A DNA stretch of 64,000 nt from a virus. A program made the position numbers and the translations under genes. Below the pieces are notes generated by a model. That model did no database searches. It was not told where the DNA came from and saw only the letters and a program-made list of their open reading frames with translations. The stretch covers positions 1-64,000 of the IMG/VR virus record IMGVR_UViG_3300042691_020142, one strand, 5' to 3'. Shown here in pieces: positions 31,002-39,297 of this stretch; the first letter of the stretch is position 1, and each line of letters begins with the position of its first letter.

Positions 31002-31376
31002 TTAAAGTATAAAATTCAATTCTGATGATGTTATAGTTGGAGTATTAGTTTGTGGTTCTGTAATACTAAACCCTACATTACTAACAGAAGAATAAGGAAT
31101 ATTAAACGTGTTGTTTATATTTTGTTTTAAAAAATTTAAATGTTCTGAAAACGAAGAATTTTCTTTTTTAAGAATATTGTCAACTATTGGTTTTGCAACT
31201 TTTGCTAATTGTAATATAATATCTTCTTCTTGGTTTAAATTTACTAAATCAAAACTAAAAGATTGATATGATTCTATTGGATTTTTGAAAAGATTTGAAT
31301 AAGGTTTAAATATTATTCTTTCATCATTTTCAATATTTTGTATTATGATTTTTATTTCTGTATTTTGTTCTTCCAT
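31002..31376 (-). CDS. Adhesin-partner protein, copy 1
   Basis: A 124-residue protein. It resembles the first 90 residues of the protein at 32242-32775 in order: IIQNIENDERIIFKPYSNLF against a similar PYCTFFKKP segment, SFSFDLVNL against YNISYSDL, EDIILQLAKVAKPIV against KDLATQLATKCYGVV, then LKQNINNTF against LVENINNSF. Each copy is encoded directly downstream of a Gly-rich adhesin-like gene, so it may be that protein's partner or assembly chaperone. That is inference from the repeated gene pairing. A TATAAATA lies just upstream. Confidence 0.65.
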   Translation of the reverse strand: MEEQNTEIKIIIQNIENDERIIFKPYSNLFKNPIESYQSFSFDLVNLNQEEDIILQLAKVAKPIVDNILKKENSSFSEHLNFLKQNINNTFNIPYSSVSNVGFSITEPQTNTPTITSSELNFIL

Positions 31377-31381
31377 ATAAT

Positions 31382-31389
31382 TATTTATA
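31382..31389 (-). promoter_or_regulatory. Late-promoter-like TATAAATA
   Basis: An exact TATAAATA 5 bases upstream of ATG 31376, overlapping the stop of the Gly-rich adhesin gene. Confidence 0.5.
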
Positions 31390-32239
31390 ATAGTCTTCCT
31401 AAAGTAGAACCACTGCTGGTTAAATCATATAAAGCTGAAGCAGATCTTTGTAAATAATAACCAGCTAGACCCCCGGAACCTCCAGTTTTTGTTGCTGAAG
31501 ATGTTCCAGATGATCCGTTTGCTCCATAATTACCACCAGCACCTCCTGCTCCAGATCCAGTTCCAGATGCTGCTAATCCAGTTAATACTGAAATGTTGTG
31601 TCCTTTTCCGCTTCCTCCACTTCCCCCAGTTCCAGAATCGGTACATGTGCTACAACTAGTTGTTCTAGGTCCAGTACATCTACCATATAAACAACTATTA
31701 TAACAAGGATCTCCCGGAAATGCAGGAGGACAACCATCCATATTATTGCTATCCGTACAACAACAATTTGTTGAACCAAAACAGCCTGTTGAACAGTTAC
31801 ATGAATATGAACTGTAATGTCCGGCTCCTCCCCCGCCGCCGCCACCCCCGGAATATATATTTCCGTTGTTTATTATTTTTAAACTGTTGCATATAGTATT
31901 TTGTATATGCAATGCTGATCCTCCAGTACCTCCAGCTGATCCATTTGCTGTTGATCCACCTCCAGCGCCAGCGTATCCTCCTGCTCCTAAAATAGATCCA
32001 TTATTAGTTATTTGTATTATATCATATGACCTAAAAGAATTTGGAATTACAAAAGCGGGTAACGTAGGATCTGTTGAATATATAGAAACTCCGGAAGGTA
32101 TATTTATAAAGACTCTTAATTTTTTACTCGTATTAGACCATCCTCTAGATTGCAAGTGAGTATACAAGTTAAAATTAGTTTGCGTTGTTAAATCAACAGC
32201 TACCGTATACCAACTTGATAATCCTCGTATTCTTCTCAT
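31385..32239 (-). CDS. Gly-rich/Cys-rich adhesin-like fibre protein, copy 1
   Basis: A 284-residue protein. Residues 1-85 (MRRIRGLSSWYTVAVDL onward, with GSILGAGGYAGAGGG) form an N-terminal beta domain. Two polyglycine blocks follow (about 85-108 and 130-142, and again from 203 on with GGSGGSGKGH and GSGAGGAGG). They flank a cysteine cluster at about 143-200 with some 18 cysteines. Polyglycine sandwiches of this kind are known from T4-like receptor-recognition proteins such as gp38 of S16-type phages. The Cys cluster is unusual. The first 73 bp of the gene end are repeated at the start of the sister gene at 32797. Confidence 0.8.
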   Translation of the reverse strand: MRRIRGLSSWYTVAVDLTTQTNFNLYTHLQSRGWSNTSKKLRVFINIPSGVSIYSTDPTLPAFVIPNSFRSYDIIQITNNGSILGAGGYAGAGGGSTANGSAGGTGGSALHIQNTICNSLKIINNGNIYSGGGGGGGGAGHYSSYSCNCSTGCFGSTNCCCTDSNNMDGCPPAFPGDPCYNSCLYGRCTGPRTTSCSTCTDSGTGGSGGSGKGHNISVLTGLAASGTGSGAGGAGGNYGANGSSGTSSATKTGGSGGLAGYYLQRSASALYDLTSSGSTLGRLL

Positions 32240-32241
32240 TT
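32169..32241. repeat. 73-bp direct repeat, copy 1
   Basis: A perfect 73-bp copy of 33506-33578, covering the first codons of the Gly-rich gene at 31385-32239. Two genes with identical 5' ends and diverged bodies point to a recent duplication or gene conversion. Confidence 0.92.
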
Positions 32242-32775
32242 TTAATAAATGAAATTAATATTATATCCTGACGCAACACCTGAAAAAGTACCACCGGATA
32301 AAGGAGATACTTCAATATTATTTTGATCAAAAAACGTACCATCTTTAAATAACAACCCACTTGATATTGTTGTTATTACAGTAGTATTTGGTCCCGCTTG
32401 ATATGAATATAGCGGAGTTCCTGCTGGTGTTGAATCTGGAACAGCATAAATAGTTTGGTTTATCGGCGTAATAGCTGAACTTACATTTGCTGTAAATGAA
32501 TTGTTAATATTTTCAACTAATAAATTTTCTATTGATGGTATATCATTGTTTTCACTTATATAAATTTCATTAACTACTCCATAACATTTAGTTGCCAATT
32601 GGGTTGCTAAATCTTTACTTGGGTCTAAATCAGAATAGCTTATATTGTAATATTGATATTCTGATGATGGTTTTTTAAAAAAAGTGCAATAAGGTTGTAC
32701 CATTGCTGTTTGATTTGTTGTATCTACACTTATTATAGTTACTGTAATATCAGATGTTTGTATATTATTTAACAT
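32242..32775 (-). CDS. Adhesin-partner protein, copy 2, with C-terminal extension
   Basis: A 177-residue protein. Residues 1-90 match the 124-residue partner protein at 31002-31376. Residues 95-177 are an added beta-rich part (YAVPDSTPAGTPLYSYQAG; TTISSGLLFKDGTFFD; GGTFSGVASGYNINFIY) with no equivalent in the short copy. It lies directly downstream of the Gly-rich gene at 32797 and 2 bases upstream of the Gly-rich gene at 31385, so the arrangement adhesin-partner-adhesin-partner is complete. Function unknown. Confidence 0.65.
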   Translation of the reverse strand: MLNNIQTSDITVTIISVDTTNQTAMVQPYCTFFKKPSSEYQYYNISYSDLDPSKDLATQLATKCYGVVNEIYISENNDIPSIENLLVENINNSFTANVSSAITPINQTIYAVPDSTPAGTPLYSYQAGPNTTVITTISSGLLFKDGTFFDQNNIEVSPLSGGTFSGVASGYNINFIY

Positions 32776-32780
32776 ATTTA

Positions 32781-32788
32781 TATTTATT
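32781..32788 (-). promoter_or_regulatory. Late-promoter-like AATAAATA
   Basis: AATAAATA 5 bases upstream of ATG 32775. A TATAAATA at 32775-32782 overlaps the ATG itself and cannot be the promoter of that same start unless initiation is internal. Confidence 0.45.
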
Positions 32789-32796
32789 GTATTTTA

Positions 32797-33576
32797 CTAG
32801 TTGTATAGCCCTAATTTAGTTCCACCTATATTTAGAATTCCATTAACTACATTGGAAGAATTTTCTATGTATTTACCAGCAGATCCTCCTGCGCCACCCG
32901 TGTAACTGCCATTAGACCCTGCTGTTCCGTTATTTCCATATGTACCACCATTAGTTGCAGCAGCAGAATTATAACCTTGACCCTTTCCTCCCGAAGATCC
33001 TGTATTGTTATATGAATAATTTGATCCACTATCGCATCTTCTACAGTTAGAGCATCCGTTACATGCACAACCAACATCAGGACATCTTAATCCGCATGGG
33101 GAGGTGCAACAACCATCGCAACCACCACAACCATAAATATTTATGCCACAATTAAATCCAGTAACTAATGTTCCTCCGTTTCCACCACCTCCGCCACCAC
33201 CACCATATATAATTCCATTCTGATTATATACATAACAGTTAGACGATAAAGATATTGCAGTTCCTCCAGTTCCTCCCGGATTACCATTAGTACTTCCACC
33301 AGCACCCGAAGCACCCCCAGAACCAATTATAGACCCATTATTTATTATTTGTAGTATGTCATACGATCTAAATTGATTACCAACGGTAAAAGCTGGAGTA
33401 GATGGATTATTTGAATATATTACAACTCCAGATGGTATTGTTATAAAAGCTCTTAATTTTTTACTTGTATTAGACCAACCTTTAGTTTGAAGAAAAGTAT
33501 AGAGATTAAAATTAGTTTGCGTTGTTAAATCAACAGCTACCGTATACCAACTTGATAATCCTCGTATTCTTCTCAT
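32797..33576 (-). CDS. Gly-rich/Cys-rich adhesin-like fibre protein, copy 2
   Basis: A 259-residue sister of the 284-residue protein at 31385. The first 24 residues are identical and the N-terminal domain remains very similar to about residue 80 (FRSYDILQIINNGSIIGSGG). The Gly-rich blocks (GASGAGG, then GGGGGGGG near 127-134) flank a cysteine cluster of about 17 Cys at 144-190 (GCGGCDGCC; CNGCSNCRRC). After that come GGKGQGYNS and Gly/Asn-rich repeats. The layout suits an exposed receptor-binding tip. It follows the repeat fibre gene at 33584 by 7 bp. Confidence 0.8.
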   Translation of the reverse strand: MRRIRGLSSWYTVAVDLTTQTNFNLYTFLQTKGWSNTSKKLRAFITIPSGVVIYSNNPSTPAFTVGNQFRSYDILQIINNGSIIGSGGASGAGGSTNGNPGGTGGTAISLSSNCYVYNQNGIIYGGGGGGGGNGGTLVTGFNCGINIYGCGGCDGCCTSPCGLRCPDVGCACNGCSNCRRCDSGSNYSYNNTGSSGGKGQGYNSAAATNGGTYGNNGTAGSNGSYTGGAGGSAGKYIENSSNVVNGILNIGGTKLGLYN

Positions 33577-33578
33577 TT
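33506..33578. repeat. 73-bp direct repeat, copy 2
   Basis: A perfect copy of 32169-32241, 1337 bp away in the same orientation, covering the first codons of the Gly-rich gene at 32797-33576. Confidence 0.92.
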
Positions 33579-33583
33579 AACAT

Positions 33584-35650
33584 TTAGTTTATTAAATCAC
33601 CAAATAAATACCAAATATTACTACCAGAATGATAAGCAGAAGCAACAGAATTTGTGAATGCTAGTTTTGTAAAAGTATTATCGGGAGTACTTCTAACTGT
33701 AGCACCAGCACCACCAGATAAGGTTACTGTTCCAGTTCCTTGTCTTATAAATGTAACTTCCACGCCAGCAGACAATCCTGTTGGTAATGTAATTACCAAA
33801 TTAGAAGCAGAATTCACCATAAATGTCTTATCATGATATGAACTATTTGCGGTGACATTTGTGGTTATCGTAGATGGTGCGGTTGGAGTAGTTACTTGAG
33901 TTACTAAGTTATCTACTATAGCTGCTATATCGGAATCCAATACTATATTAGTACTAATAGAAGAAAACTGAGTTGTTGTATCGTTCCAAATATCACTATT
34001 TCCATCTTTTGCGTATACCACATTTTGAGATGAAATTGTTCCTGTTGATGTTATAGTACCTTCTATTAAAGCATTACCAGCACTAACATGAAGACTTGTT
34101 GTTGGTGTTGTAGTACCGATTCCGACTTTTCCATCATTTTTAACTATGAACGGTGAATCTGAAGGATTTGTATCATCACTTAAAAGAATATAATCTCCAG
34201 ATCCGAGTTGTTTTATATTTAAAGCTAATGTTGAGTTATTAGCATTTATTTGTAATTTTGATGTTGGATTTGTTTCTCCTATACCTACATTTCCCTGTTC
34301 TGTTATTCTAAATTTTTCTGTTCCTCCAGTTGCCACTACTATCGGAATTGAAGTGTTGGAACCTATGACTCCATATGTACAGTTTTCAAAATATAATTGG
34401 CCTTGAGATGATAATGGTAGTGAAAATTGAAAATCTGTTCTATCATTTCCATATTGTTTAATTTGAACATTTGATGTGGAACTTGAATCATCAACCTTGA
34501 TGATAGAAACACCTTGATTACTTAAACTTTTTGAAACTATAGAACCATTTGTGTCTTGTACTAATGCATTTCCGGTAACGTGTAAAGATTCAGATGGTGT
34601 GGTATTATTTATACCTACATATCCGTCTGGTGTTATATGAATTTGATCTCCGTCAAAAGATCCTAACGTTAAGGGATGATAAGAAGTAGTTTTAACAGAT
34701 CCTTTTTGATTTGTATCAGAAAATAATTTTGTAGTTACTCCATTTGCTCCTGTCGTGTTAACGGTTACTGTTGGAATATTTGCATTTGTTTTTGTTACAA
34801 ATAAATCTCCAGACATAGTATCACCAGTTTTTGAAACCTTTGTGCTTAAATTATAATAAGTTGTTTCCCAATTTGATGATAATGATCTGAGTTGAGTATC
34901 TATTCCGCTAGATGCTCCTGCATTCCATGCTGCGCTTTGAGAATTTACTAAAGATGTTGATTCGTTCCAACTTCCACTTAAAGAATTTAAATTTGAAATT
35001 GAATCTATCCAATTTGCGCTATTTGTGCTTACTGTAGTAAACGTTCTCTGCCAGTTTCCAGAAACAGCTTTTATATCTGTTCCTTGATAATTCCATTTTG
35101 ATGCGCTGTTTGATAAAACAGTAGAATATACGCTATTCCAACTTCCAGAAAGAGAAGAAAGTGTATTATCTTTATCTATAAAAGAAGCACTATTATTTAA
35201 TAAAAATGTATATGTATTTTGCCAATTACCAGATAAATCTTTTATATCTGTACCGTCATAAACCCATGTCGTAGCACTGTTGGAAGCAACTATATTGTAT
35301 GTATCCTGCCATATACTGGATAATTCTTTAATATCAGTTCCTTGATAGTTCCAAGTAGTTGCGCTATTTAAACGGACTAAAGTATAAGCATTTTGCCAAT
35401 TTGAAGAAACCGATTTAACATCAGTGCCTTGATAGTTCCAATTAATTGCACTATTAGCTAAAACCGTATTATATGTAGAATCCCAGAAAGAAGTTAAACT
35501 CTTAATATCAGTTCCTTGGTATTGATTACCATATTTTAATATATTTGAAACTGTTATTTTTTTTGTTTCTCCTTGAGATACTATAGGAAGTACATCTATT
35601 AACGTAGATGCGGTTGTCGTTTCTAATAATTGTGAAATCTTCTTTGGCAT
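33584..35650 (-). CDS. Long tail fibre with NYQGTD/WQxTY repeats
   Basis: A 688-residue fibre. The N-terminus KISQLLETTTASTLIDVLPI (about 4-23) is the docking motif. Residues 40-270 hold about eight repeats of roughly 33 residues built on YQGTDIK-LS-WQ-TY-V-NSATTW. The next part has VGINNTTPSESLHVTGNA, VGIGETNPTSKLQIN and VGIGTTTPTTSLHVSAGNA, a motif common in phage fibres. The C-terminal 110 residues form a beta domain with NLVITLPTGLSAGVEVTFI and an IWYLFGDLIN end. It is transcribed immediately ahead of the Gly-rich adhesin, so it may be the shaft carrying it. Confidence 0.82.
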   Translation of the reverse strand: MPKKISQLLETTTASTLIDVLPIVSQGETKKITVSNILKYGNQYQGTDIKSLTSFWDSTYNTVLANSAINWNYQGTDVKSVSSNWQNAYTLVRLNSATTWNYQGTDIKELSSIWQDTYNIVASNSATTWVYDGTDIKDLSGNWQNTYTFLLNNSASFIDKDNTLSSLSGSWNSVYSTVLSNSASKWNYQGTDIKAVSGNWQRTFTTVSTNSANWIDSISNLNSLSGSWNESTSLVNSQSAAWNAGASSGIDTQLRSLSSNWETTYYNLSTKVSKTGDTMSGDLFVTKTNANIPTVTVNTTGANGVTTKLFSDTNQKGSVKTTSYHPLTLGSFDGDQIHITPDGYVGINNTTPSESLHVTGNALVQDTNGSIVSKSLSNQGVSIIKVDDSSSTSNVQIKQYGNDRTDFQFSLPLSSQGQLYFENCTYGVIGSNTSIPIVVATGGTEKFRITEQGNVGIGETNPTSKLQINANNSTLALNIKQLGSGDYILLSDDTNPSDSPFIVKNDGKVGIGTTTPTTSLHVSAGNALIEGTITSTGTISSQNVVYAKDGNSDIWNDTTTQFSSISTNIVLDSDIAAIVDNLVTQVTTPTAPSTITTNVTANSSYHDKTFMVNSASNLVITLPTGLSAGVEVTFIRQGTGTVTLSGGAGATVRSTPDNTFTKLAFTNSVASAYHSGSNIWYLFGDLIN

Positions 35651-35659
35651 ATTATATTA

Positions 35660-35667
35660 TATTTACT
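35660..35667 (-). promoter_or_regulatory. Late-promoter-like AGTAAATA
   Basis: AGTAAATA 9 bases upstream of ATG 35650; a weaker match and a longer spacing than its neighbours. Confidence 0.35.
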
Positions 35668-35668
35668 T

Positions 35669-36772
35669 TTAAACCAATATAAAGTCACCATCTTCTTGAA
35701 GAATCGGATCATCATCTTCCGATATTAAAAGTTCATCTTCTTTTATTGGTGGTTGTGGTTTATTTAAATTGCTATTGTAATAGTCTCCTATTCTTAAATA
35801 TTTACCATCAAATGTTTTAATATAATAATGAGTATCTATTGTTATAATATTATATCTATGGCATAATCCATCATCTATGTAATATGAATTTGATGGTACA
35901 AAATTTACACCAGTTATATGTTTATTATACACATTTTCGTTTTCAAATGGTTCTAATAGTTTATAAGGTTTTAAATTTAATCTTTTTAATTTTTTTGGTT
36001 CGGATTCCTCTATATCAGCATCTTTATTTTTCCAATTTACAACAATAGGTAAAAGATATTTTGGAGTGTATGTTTCAAATACATATAATAACTTGTCATC
36101 AAACCCAAACATTTTATTAGAAACTAGATGGATTTCATTGAAAAATCCTTCGGCTCCATCTACTTCAGGGGTGTTTAGATTTATAGTATATAAAATTTCA
36201 TTTGGATCTTTGTTTCCAAACTCGTAAAATTTTACAAGAGCATATACTGTTTTTGAAAATTCACTAGTAAGATTATAAACAAATGTTTGTTTAAAGTTTC
36301 TAGGATCTCCGGGTTCTGCGGAATACGGTAGATTTAAAGTACTGGAACTTGTTGGTTTATAAAAAAACGTTTGAGTTTTTGAATCTCCAGTTTCGTAATC
36401 GAAGATATATTCTATTTTATATATTTTTTTGTATGCAGAAAGGGTTTCCGGATTAAAAGTTATTTTTACGGGCGTAGTTAAATTTAACGTAACCTCATTA
36501 TAAGCAACGGAATCAACTTCGACATGGTAAGTATCGAACCCCGATAAGGTTGACCATATTATTAGTTCTTGTTGAGTTAATTGTGATAAATCGATTTCAC
36601 CAGAACTTAAAACAGCAAACGCCACATTATTTTTAAATTCATCTACTTGATCTTCTAAATATCCATCCGCAAAATTTATTAAATTAAATTTTTCATCACT
36701 TATTAAATATTTTAATCTATCTATTTCAGATACGTTCCCGATAGAAGATACGAAGACTTCAATTTCATTCAT
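35669..36772 (-). CDS. Virion-region protein with acidic C-terminal tail, unknown
   Basis: A 367-residue protein. Residues 1-85 look helical and acidic; the middle (about 90-240) is beta-rich (VEVDSVAYNEVTLNLTTPV; KIYKIEYIFDYETGDS). After a stretch with VPSNSYYIDDGLCHRYNII come a YYIKTFDGKYLRIG motif and an acidic tail with DELLISEDDDPILQEDGDF. The repeated LL-SEDD/LQEDGDF pattern is a common ending in phage structural proteins. It lies between the fibre at 33584 and a CSC-family gene, so a structural or assembly role is likely; no family name can be given. Confidence 0.62.
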   Translation of the reverse strand: MNEIEVFVSSIGNVSEIDRLKYLISDEKFNLINFADGYLEDQVDEFKNNVAFAVLSSGEIDLSQLTQQELIIWSTLSGFDTYHVEVDSVAYNEVTLNLTTPVKITFNPETLSAYKKIYKIEYIFDYETGDSKTQTFFYKPTSSSTLNLPYSAEPGDPRNFKQTFVYNLTSEFSKTVYALVKFYEFGNKDPNEILYTINLNTPEVDGAEGFFNEIHLVSNKMFGFDDKLLYVFETYTPKYLLPIVVNWKNKDADIEESEPKKLKRLNLKPYKLLEPFENENVYNKHITGVNFVPSNSYYIDDGLCHRYNIITIDTHYYIKTFDGKYLRIGDYYNSNLNKPQPPIKEDELLISEDDDPILQEDGDFILV

Positions 36773-36805
36773 TTATAATAATTATCAAAATGAACAAATT
36801 TTTAA

Positions 36806-37228
36806 CTATAAAAAGAATACTAGAACATCTTCTCCTTCTCTTAATATTGAGAAAGTTTTAAAAGATGCATTATCTTCGGCTAAAGAAGTTGCGAAATTTT
36901 GCCATTCACTAATTTTTGTTTTTGCTACTTTTCCAGAATAATTCTTATATATTACTATAGAATTCATATGTTCTATAAAATCTACTAATAGATTTTTAGT
37001 TATTAAAAAATTATATAGAAAACTTAAATAAGAATCTGCATTATCTTGTATATAATCTATAATTTTACCTTTACATGAGCAATTTAAATTAACAGAAGCG
37101 CTTTCAATTTCAGATGAAATGGAAGGGGCAAAATTTAAAAATTCTTGTTTAAATTCTTTATTTTCTTGTAATAACAAGACTGATGCTTGTTGATATTTAT
37201 TAGTTTCTTTTATTTGTTCTATTGTCAT
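36806..37228 (-). CDS. CSC/GKVAKT-family protein, copy 2
   Basis: A 140-residue relative of the protein at 30548. Shared blocks are IESASVNLNCSC (about 41-52), SGKVAKTKISEWQNF (about 98-112) and FKTFSILREGEDVLVFFL at the C-terminus. The N-terminal and middle helices differ. It lies 4 bp after the membrane protein gene at 37233 and before a structural gene, so it marks the join between the sugar locus and the fibre block. Function unknown. Confidence 0.7.
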   Translation of the reverse strand: MTIEQIKETNKYQQASVLLLQENKEFKQEFLNFAPSISSEIESASVNLNCSCKGKIIDYIQDNADSYLSFLYNFLITKNLLVDFIEHMNSIVIYKNYSGKVAKTKISEWQNFATSLAEDNASFKTFSILREGEDVLVFFL

Positions 37229-37232
37229 AATA

Positions 37233-37544
37233 TCAATTTATGAAATTTATATCTGATTTTTTAACTGTTAATTTTTTATACAAAAAGGAAGCGAATATAT
37301 GTGTTATTAAGCCGCATAATAAATTTTTAATAATAAAAAAATCAAAATCTAAATAAATTGGATTATATAAAAAAGAACAGAATAATCCAAACCAAAATGA
37401 AGCACATTCTGGACATAAAAACGGTCTTCTAATATATGGAATTCTACTTATAAAGTTTCTTATAGGTTTAAATATTTCTGAAAAACTATACATATAAGAA
37501 ACACTTAAACTTATACATAAAAAATATAAAACGTTAAATATCAT
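37233..37544 (-). CDS. Small membrane protein with CPECASFW motif (DUF1360-like)
   Basis: A 103-residue protein. A first hydrophobic helix spans about residues 1-20, and CPECASFWFGLFCSFLY lies near 44-60 followed by a third hydrophobic segment around 70-92. The CPxC-SFW arrangement at a helix start resembles the unassigned membrane family DUF1360. It overlaps the small CxxC gene upstream by 11 bases. A role in the envelope is likely from topology; the two cysteines might bind a metal or form a redox pair. Confidence 0.6.
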   Translation of the reverse strand: MIFNVLYFLCISLSVSYMYSFSEIFKPIRNFISRIPYIRRPFLCPECASFWFGLFCSFLYNPIYLDFDFFIIKNLLCGLITHIFASFLYKKLTVKKSDINFIN

Positions 37545-37713
37545 ATTCTAATAAAATTTTAATATATTTTTTTCTTATCTCTTTCTTTTTACACTGATCA
37601 CAGTCATCGTTTTTAATTTCTTTTATTTCTAACAAATAATTATTTTTTAATTCGTGATATTCAACTGGTATTTCCACCGAGTCATCAAAAAAATCTAAAA
37701 TATATGTTTTCAT
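37534..37713 (-). CDS. 59-residue CxxC protein
   Basis: A 59-residue protein that is easily missed. ATG 37713 overlaps the TGA of the glycosyltransferase at 37710 as ATGA, and the TAA at 37534-37536 lies 11 bases inside the next gene. The sequence begins MKTYILDFFDDSVEIPVEYH, continues with a charged stretch, carries DDCDQCKKK (Cys38, Cys41) and ends in a basic helix. ATGA coupling on one side and an overlap on the other support it as a real gene. Function unknown; its CxxC neighbour at 37233 may be a partner. Confidence 0.6.
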   Translation of the reverse strand: MKTYILDFFDDSVEIPVEYHELKNNYLLEIKEIKNDDCDQCKKKEIRKKYIKILLEYDI

Positions 37714-38453
37714 AATAAATTGTGTTTTTTTAAAAGTTTATAGTATAATGTTGTTGGGATTGGACATTCCATATTACTTCTAATACCATCACCCCAATAA
37801 CCAGTATTTATAGCTTCATTACACCAATGTATCCCATGAGTCGGTAGTTTAATTTTAGTTTTATTAAAATTTATATCTAAAATAGATTTTATATAATTTA
37901 AATCATCAACTCCGAAGAAAGACTCGTTTAATATGTATTGCTGTAAATTTAATTCTGAAATAACTTCTGAAAATATTTTAACTGGTTTTAACCAACTATC
38001 ATTATTTGAATTTATTTGGTCTTCCGTTTTAGTTATACACCGTTTTAAAAAATTACATTTAGCTGGGCATTTTATAATATTCTGAACCGCTATTGTATTT
38101 TTATTTTTTCTAAAAACATATTCGTTTTCATTTAACTCTTTAAAATTTTTAAAACAAGTTACATCCGTATCGCAATACCATCCACCAATTTCATACAATA
38201 AATAAAATCTAAATAGATCTGAAAATCCACCACAACTTCCTTTTCGACAATCACCTTTTCCGTTATATAAAAAAACTTTATCTGGATTCAATATTTCAGA
38301 AGCATCTTTTTTTATTACTCCGTCTGGTATATTTTCACAATTTTTATTATATAACCAAATAACTACTTCGTGATCATTATCCAAAAAAGATTTTAAACCG
38401 AGTTTACCTAATTTGTTTAAATAATCCCCAATCCATAAAAAATTAATTGTCAT
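37710..38453 (-). CDS. Glycosyltransferase with DXD motif (GT32/Gly_transf_sug type)
   Basis: A 247-residue GT-A glycosyltransferase. The family core, a G-x-SD-x-x-R-x-x-L-x-x-GG-x-Y-x-D-x-D pattern, lies at residues 76-97, with the DXD as Asp95-Thr-Asp97, which would bind a divalent metal and the sugar nucleotide. The N-terminus NFLWIGD (4-10) fits the usual nucleotide-binding opening. HWCNEA near the C-terminus (about 208-213) is also typical. ATG 38453 is chosen over an in-frame TTG two codons upstream. It overlaps the FWPE-motif gene upstream by 11 bases and the CxxC gene downstream by 4. The acceptor is unknown. Confidence 0.85.
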   Translation of the reverse strand: MTINFLWIGDYLNKLGKLGLKSFLDNDHEVVIWLYNKNCENIPDGVIKKDASEILNPDKVFLYNGKGDCRKGSCGGFSDLFRFYLLYEIGGWYCDTDVTCFKNFKELNENEYVFRKNKNTIAVQNIIKCPAKCNFLKRCITKTEDQINSNNDSWLKPVKIFSEVISELNLQQYILNESFFGVDDLNYIKSILDINFNKTKIKLPTHGIHWCNEAINTGYWGDGIRSNMECPIPTTLYYKLLKKHNLL

Positions 38454-39297
38454 ATACAAAATATGGTATGGGCTGAATAAACTCAGGCCAAAAAGATATA
38501 ATTTCTTTTAATGAATTTAATTTATCAACTTCTTTATCTATATCTTTTGATAGTTCGTTTCTATATATCTCAAATTCTATCATGTATTCTTTTTTTTCTT
38601 CTTCGTCCATATCATCAAATACTTCTTTAGAGGTTAATTTTTTTAATATTTTTTCTTTATGTATTTTTATAATATTTTTCCATTTAAGTTTTAAAGAATT
38701 TATAAATAATTCATCTTGAACGTCTATATTTTTAACGTCTATACCTAGATACTCTAAACAATATTTTAATTTTAAATCTGAAGAATCATCAAAAGATTTA
38801 TTATCAATCGTAAAATATTTATTAACAATTTTTAATTTAAATCTTTTGCTATTTTTTAAAAATTTTTCATGGTTTGGGTAAAAAGAAAGTATAGCTTGAT
38901 TGTAATAATTTTCGTTATTAACGTCATATAAAAACATATAATCTCTTAAGTCCAGATTAATTTTTAATATTGTATCTGATAATGATAATATATATTCATC
39001 ATTATTTTCAAGATCTATTTTTTTATCATTCAATATATCCTCGATGTTTATATAATCTGGATTTAAAATGTATTCTATTCCTGTTATATTTTTATTTTTA
39101 ATTTCAAAAACTGTATCTAAACATACGTTTATAATTAAATTTTTGTTTTCATAAAATGTTTTATTTATTTTTGTTAAATTTAAAAAGTTAGAATTTATTA
39201 AATAAACAAATTTACTTTTTTTATTATTTTGATATAAAACCTTTAAACACAATCCTGAATTTAATAGTTTTTGAACGTGAGATTGTGCTGTAGTCAT
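38443..39297 (-). CDS. FWPE-motif protein B, unknown function
   Basis: A 284-residue acidic protein. Its C-terminus has IISFWPEFIQPIPYFVYDN (about 265-283), matched by LFTFWPELLYPVPDIIKK in the larger protein at 45835. Before it lies a charged coiled-coil-like region (about 205-258). The N-terminal 200 residues are mixed and rich in I, N, K and D. It is coupled by ATGA to the GT8 gene upstream and overlaps the GT32-type gene downstream by 11 bases, so it is made together with the sugar enzymes. It may be a scaffold, carrier or acceptor; no enzyme motif was seen. Confidence 0.6.
   Translation of the reverse strand: MTTAQSHVQKLLNSGLCLKVLYQNNKKSKFVYLINSNFLNLTKINKTFYENKNLIINVCLDTVFEIKNKNITGIEYILNPDYINIEDILNDKKIDLENNDEYILSLSDTILKINLDLRDYMFLYDVNNENYYNQAILSFYPNHEKFLKNSKRFKLKIVNKYFTIDNKSFDDSSDLKLKYCLEYLGIDVKNIDVQDELFINSLKLKWKNIIKIHKEKILKKLTSKEVFDDMDEEEKKEYMIEFEIYRNELSKDIDKEVDKLNSLKEIISFWPEFIQPIPYFVYDN

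Noticed and set aside
31385-35650. Diversity-generating retroelement acting on the fibre tips
   Set aside because: No reverse transcriptase, no template-like repeat with A-specific changes and no C-type-lectin fold was seen; the 73-bp repeat is identical and lies at gene 5' ends.
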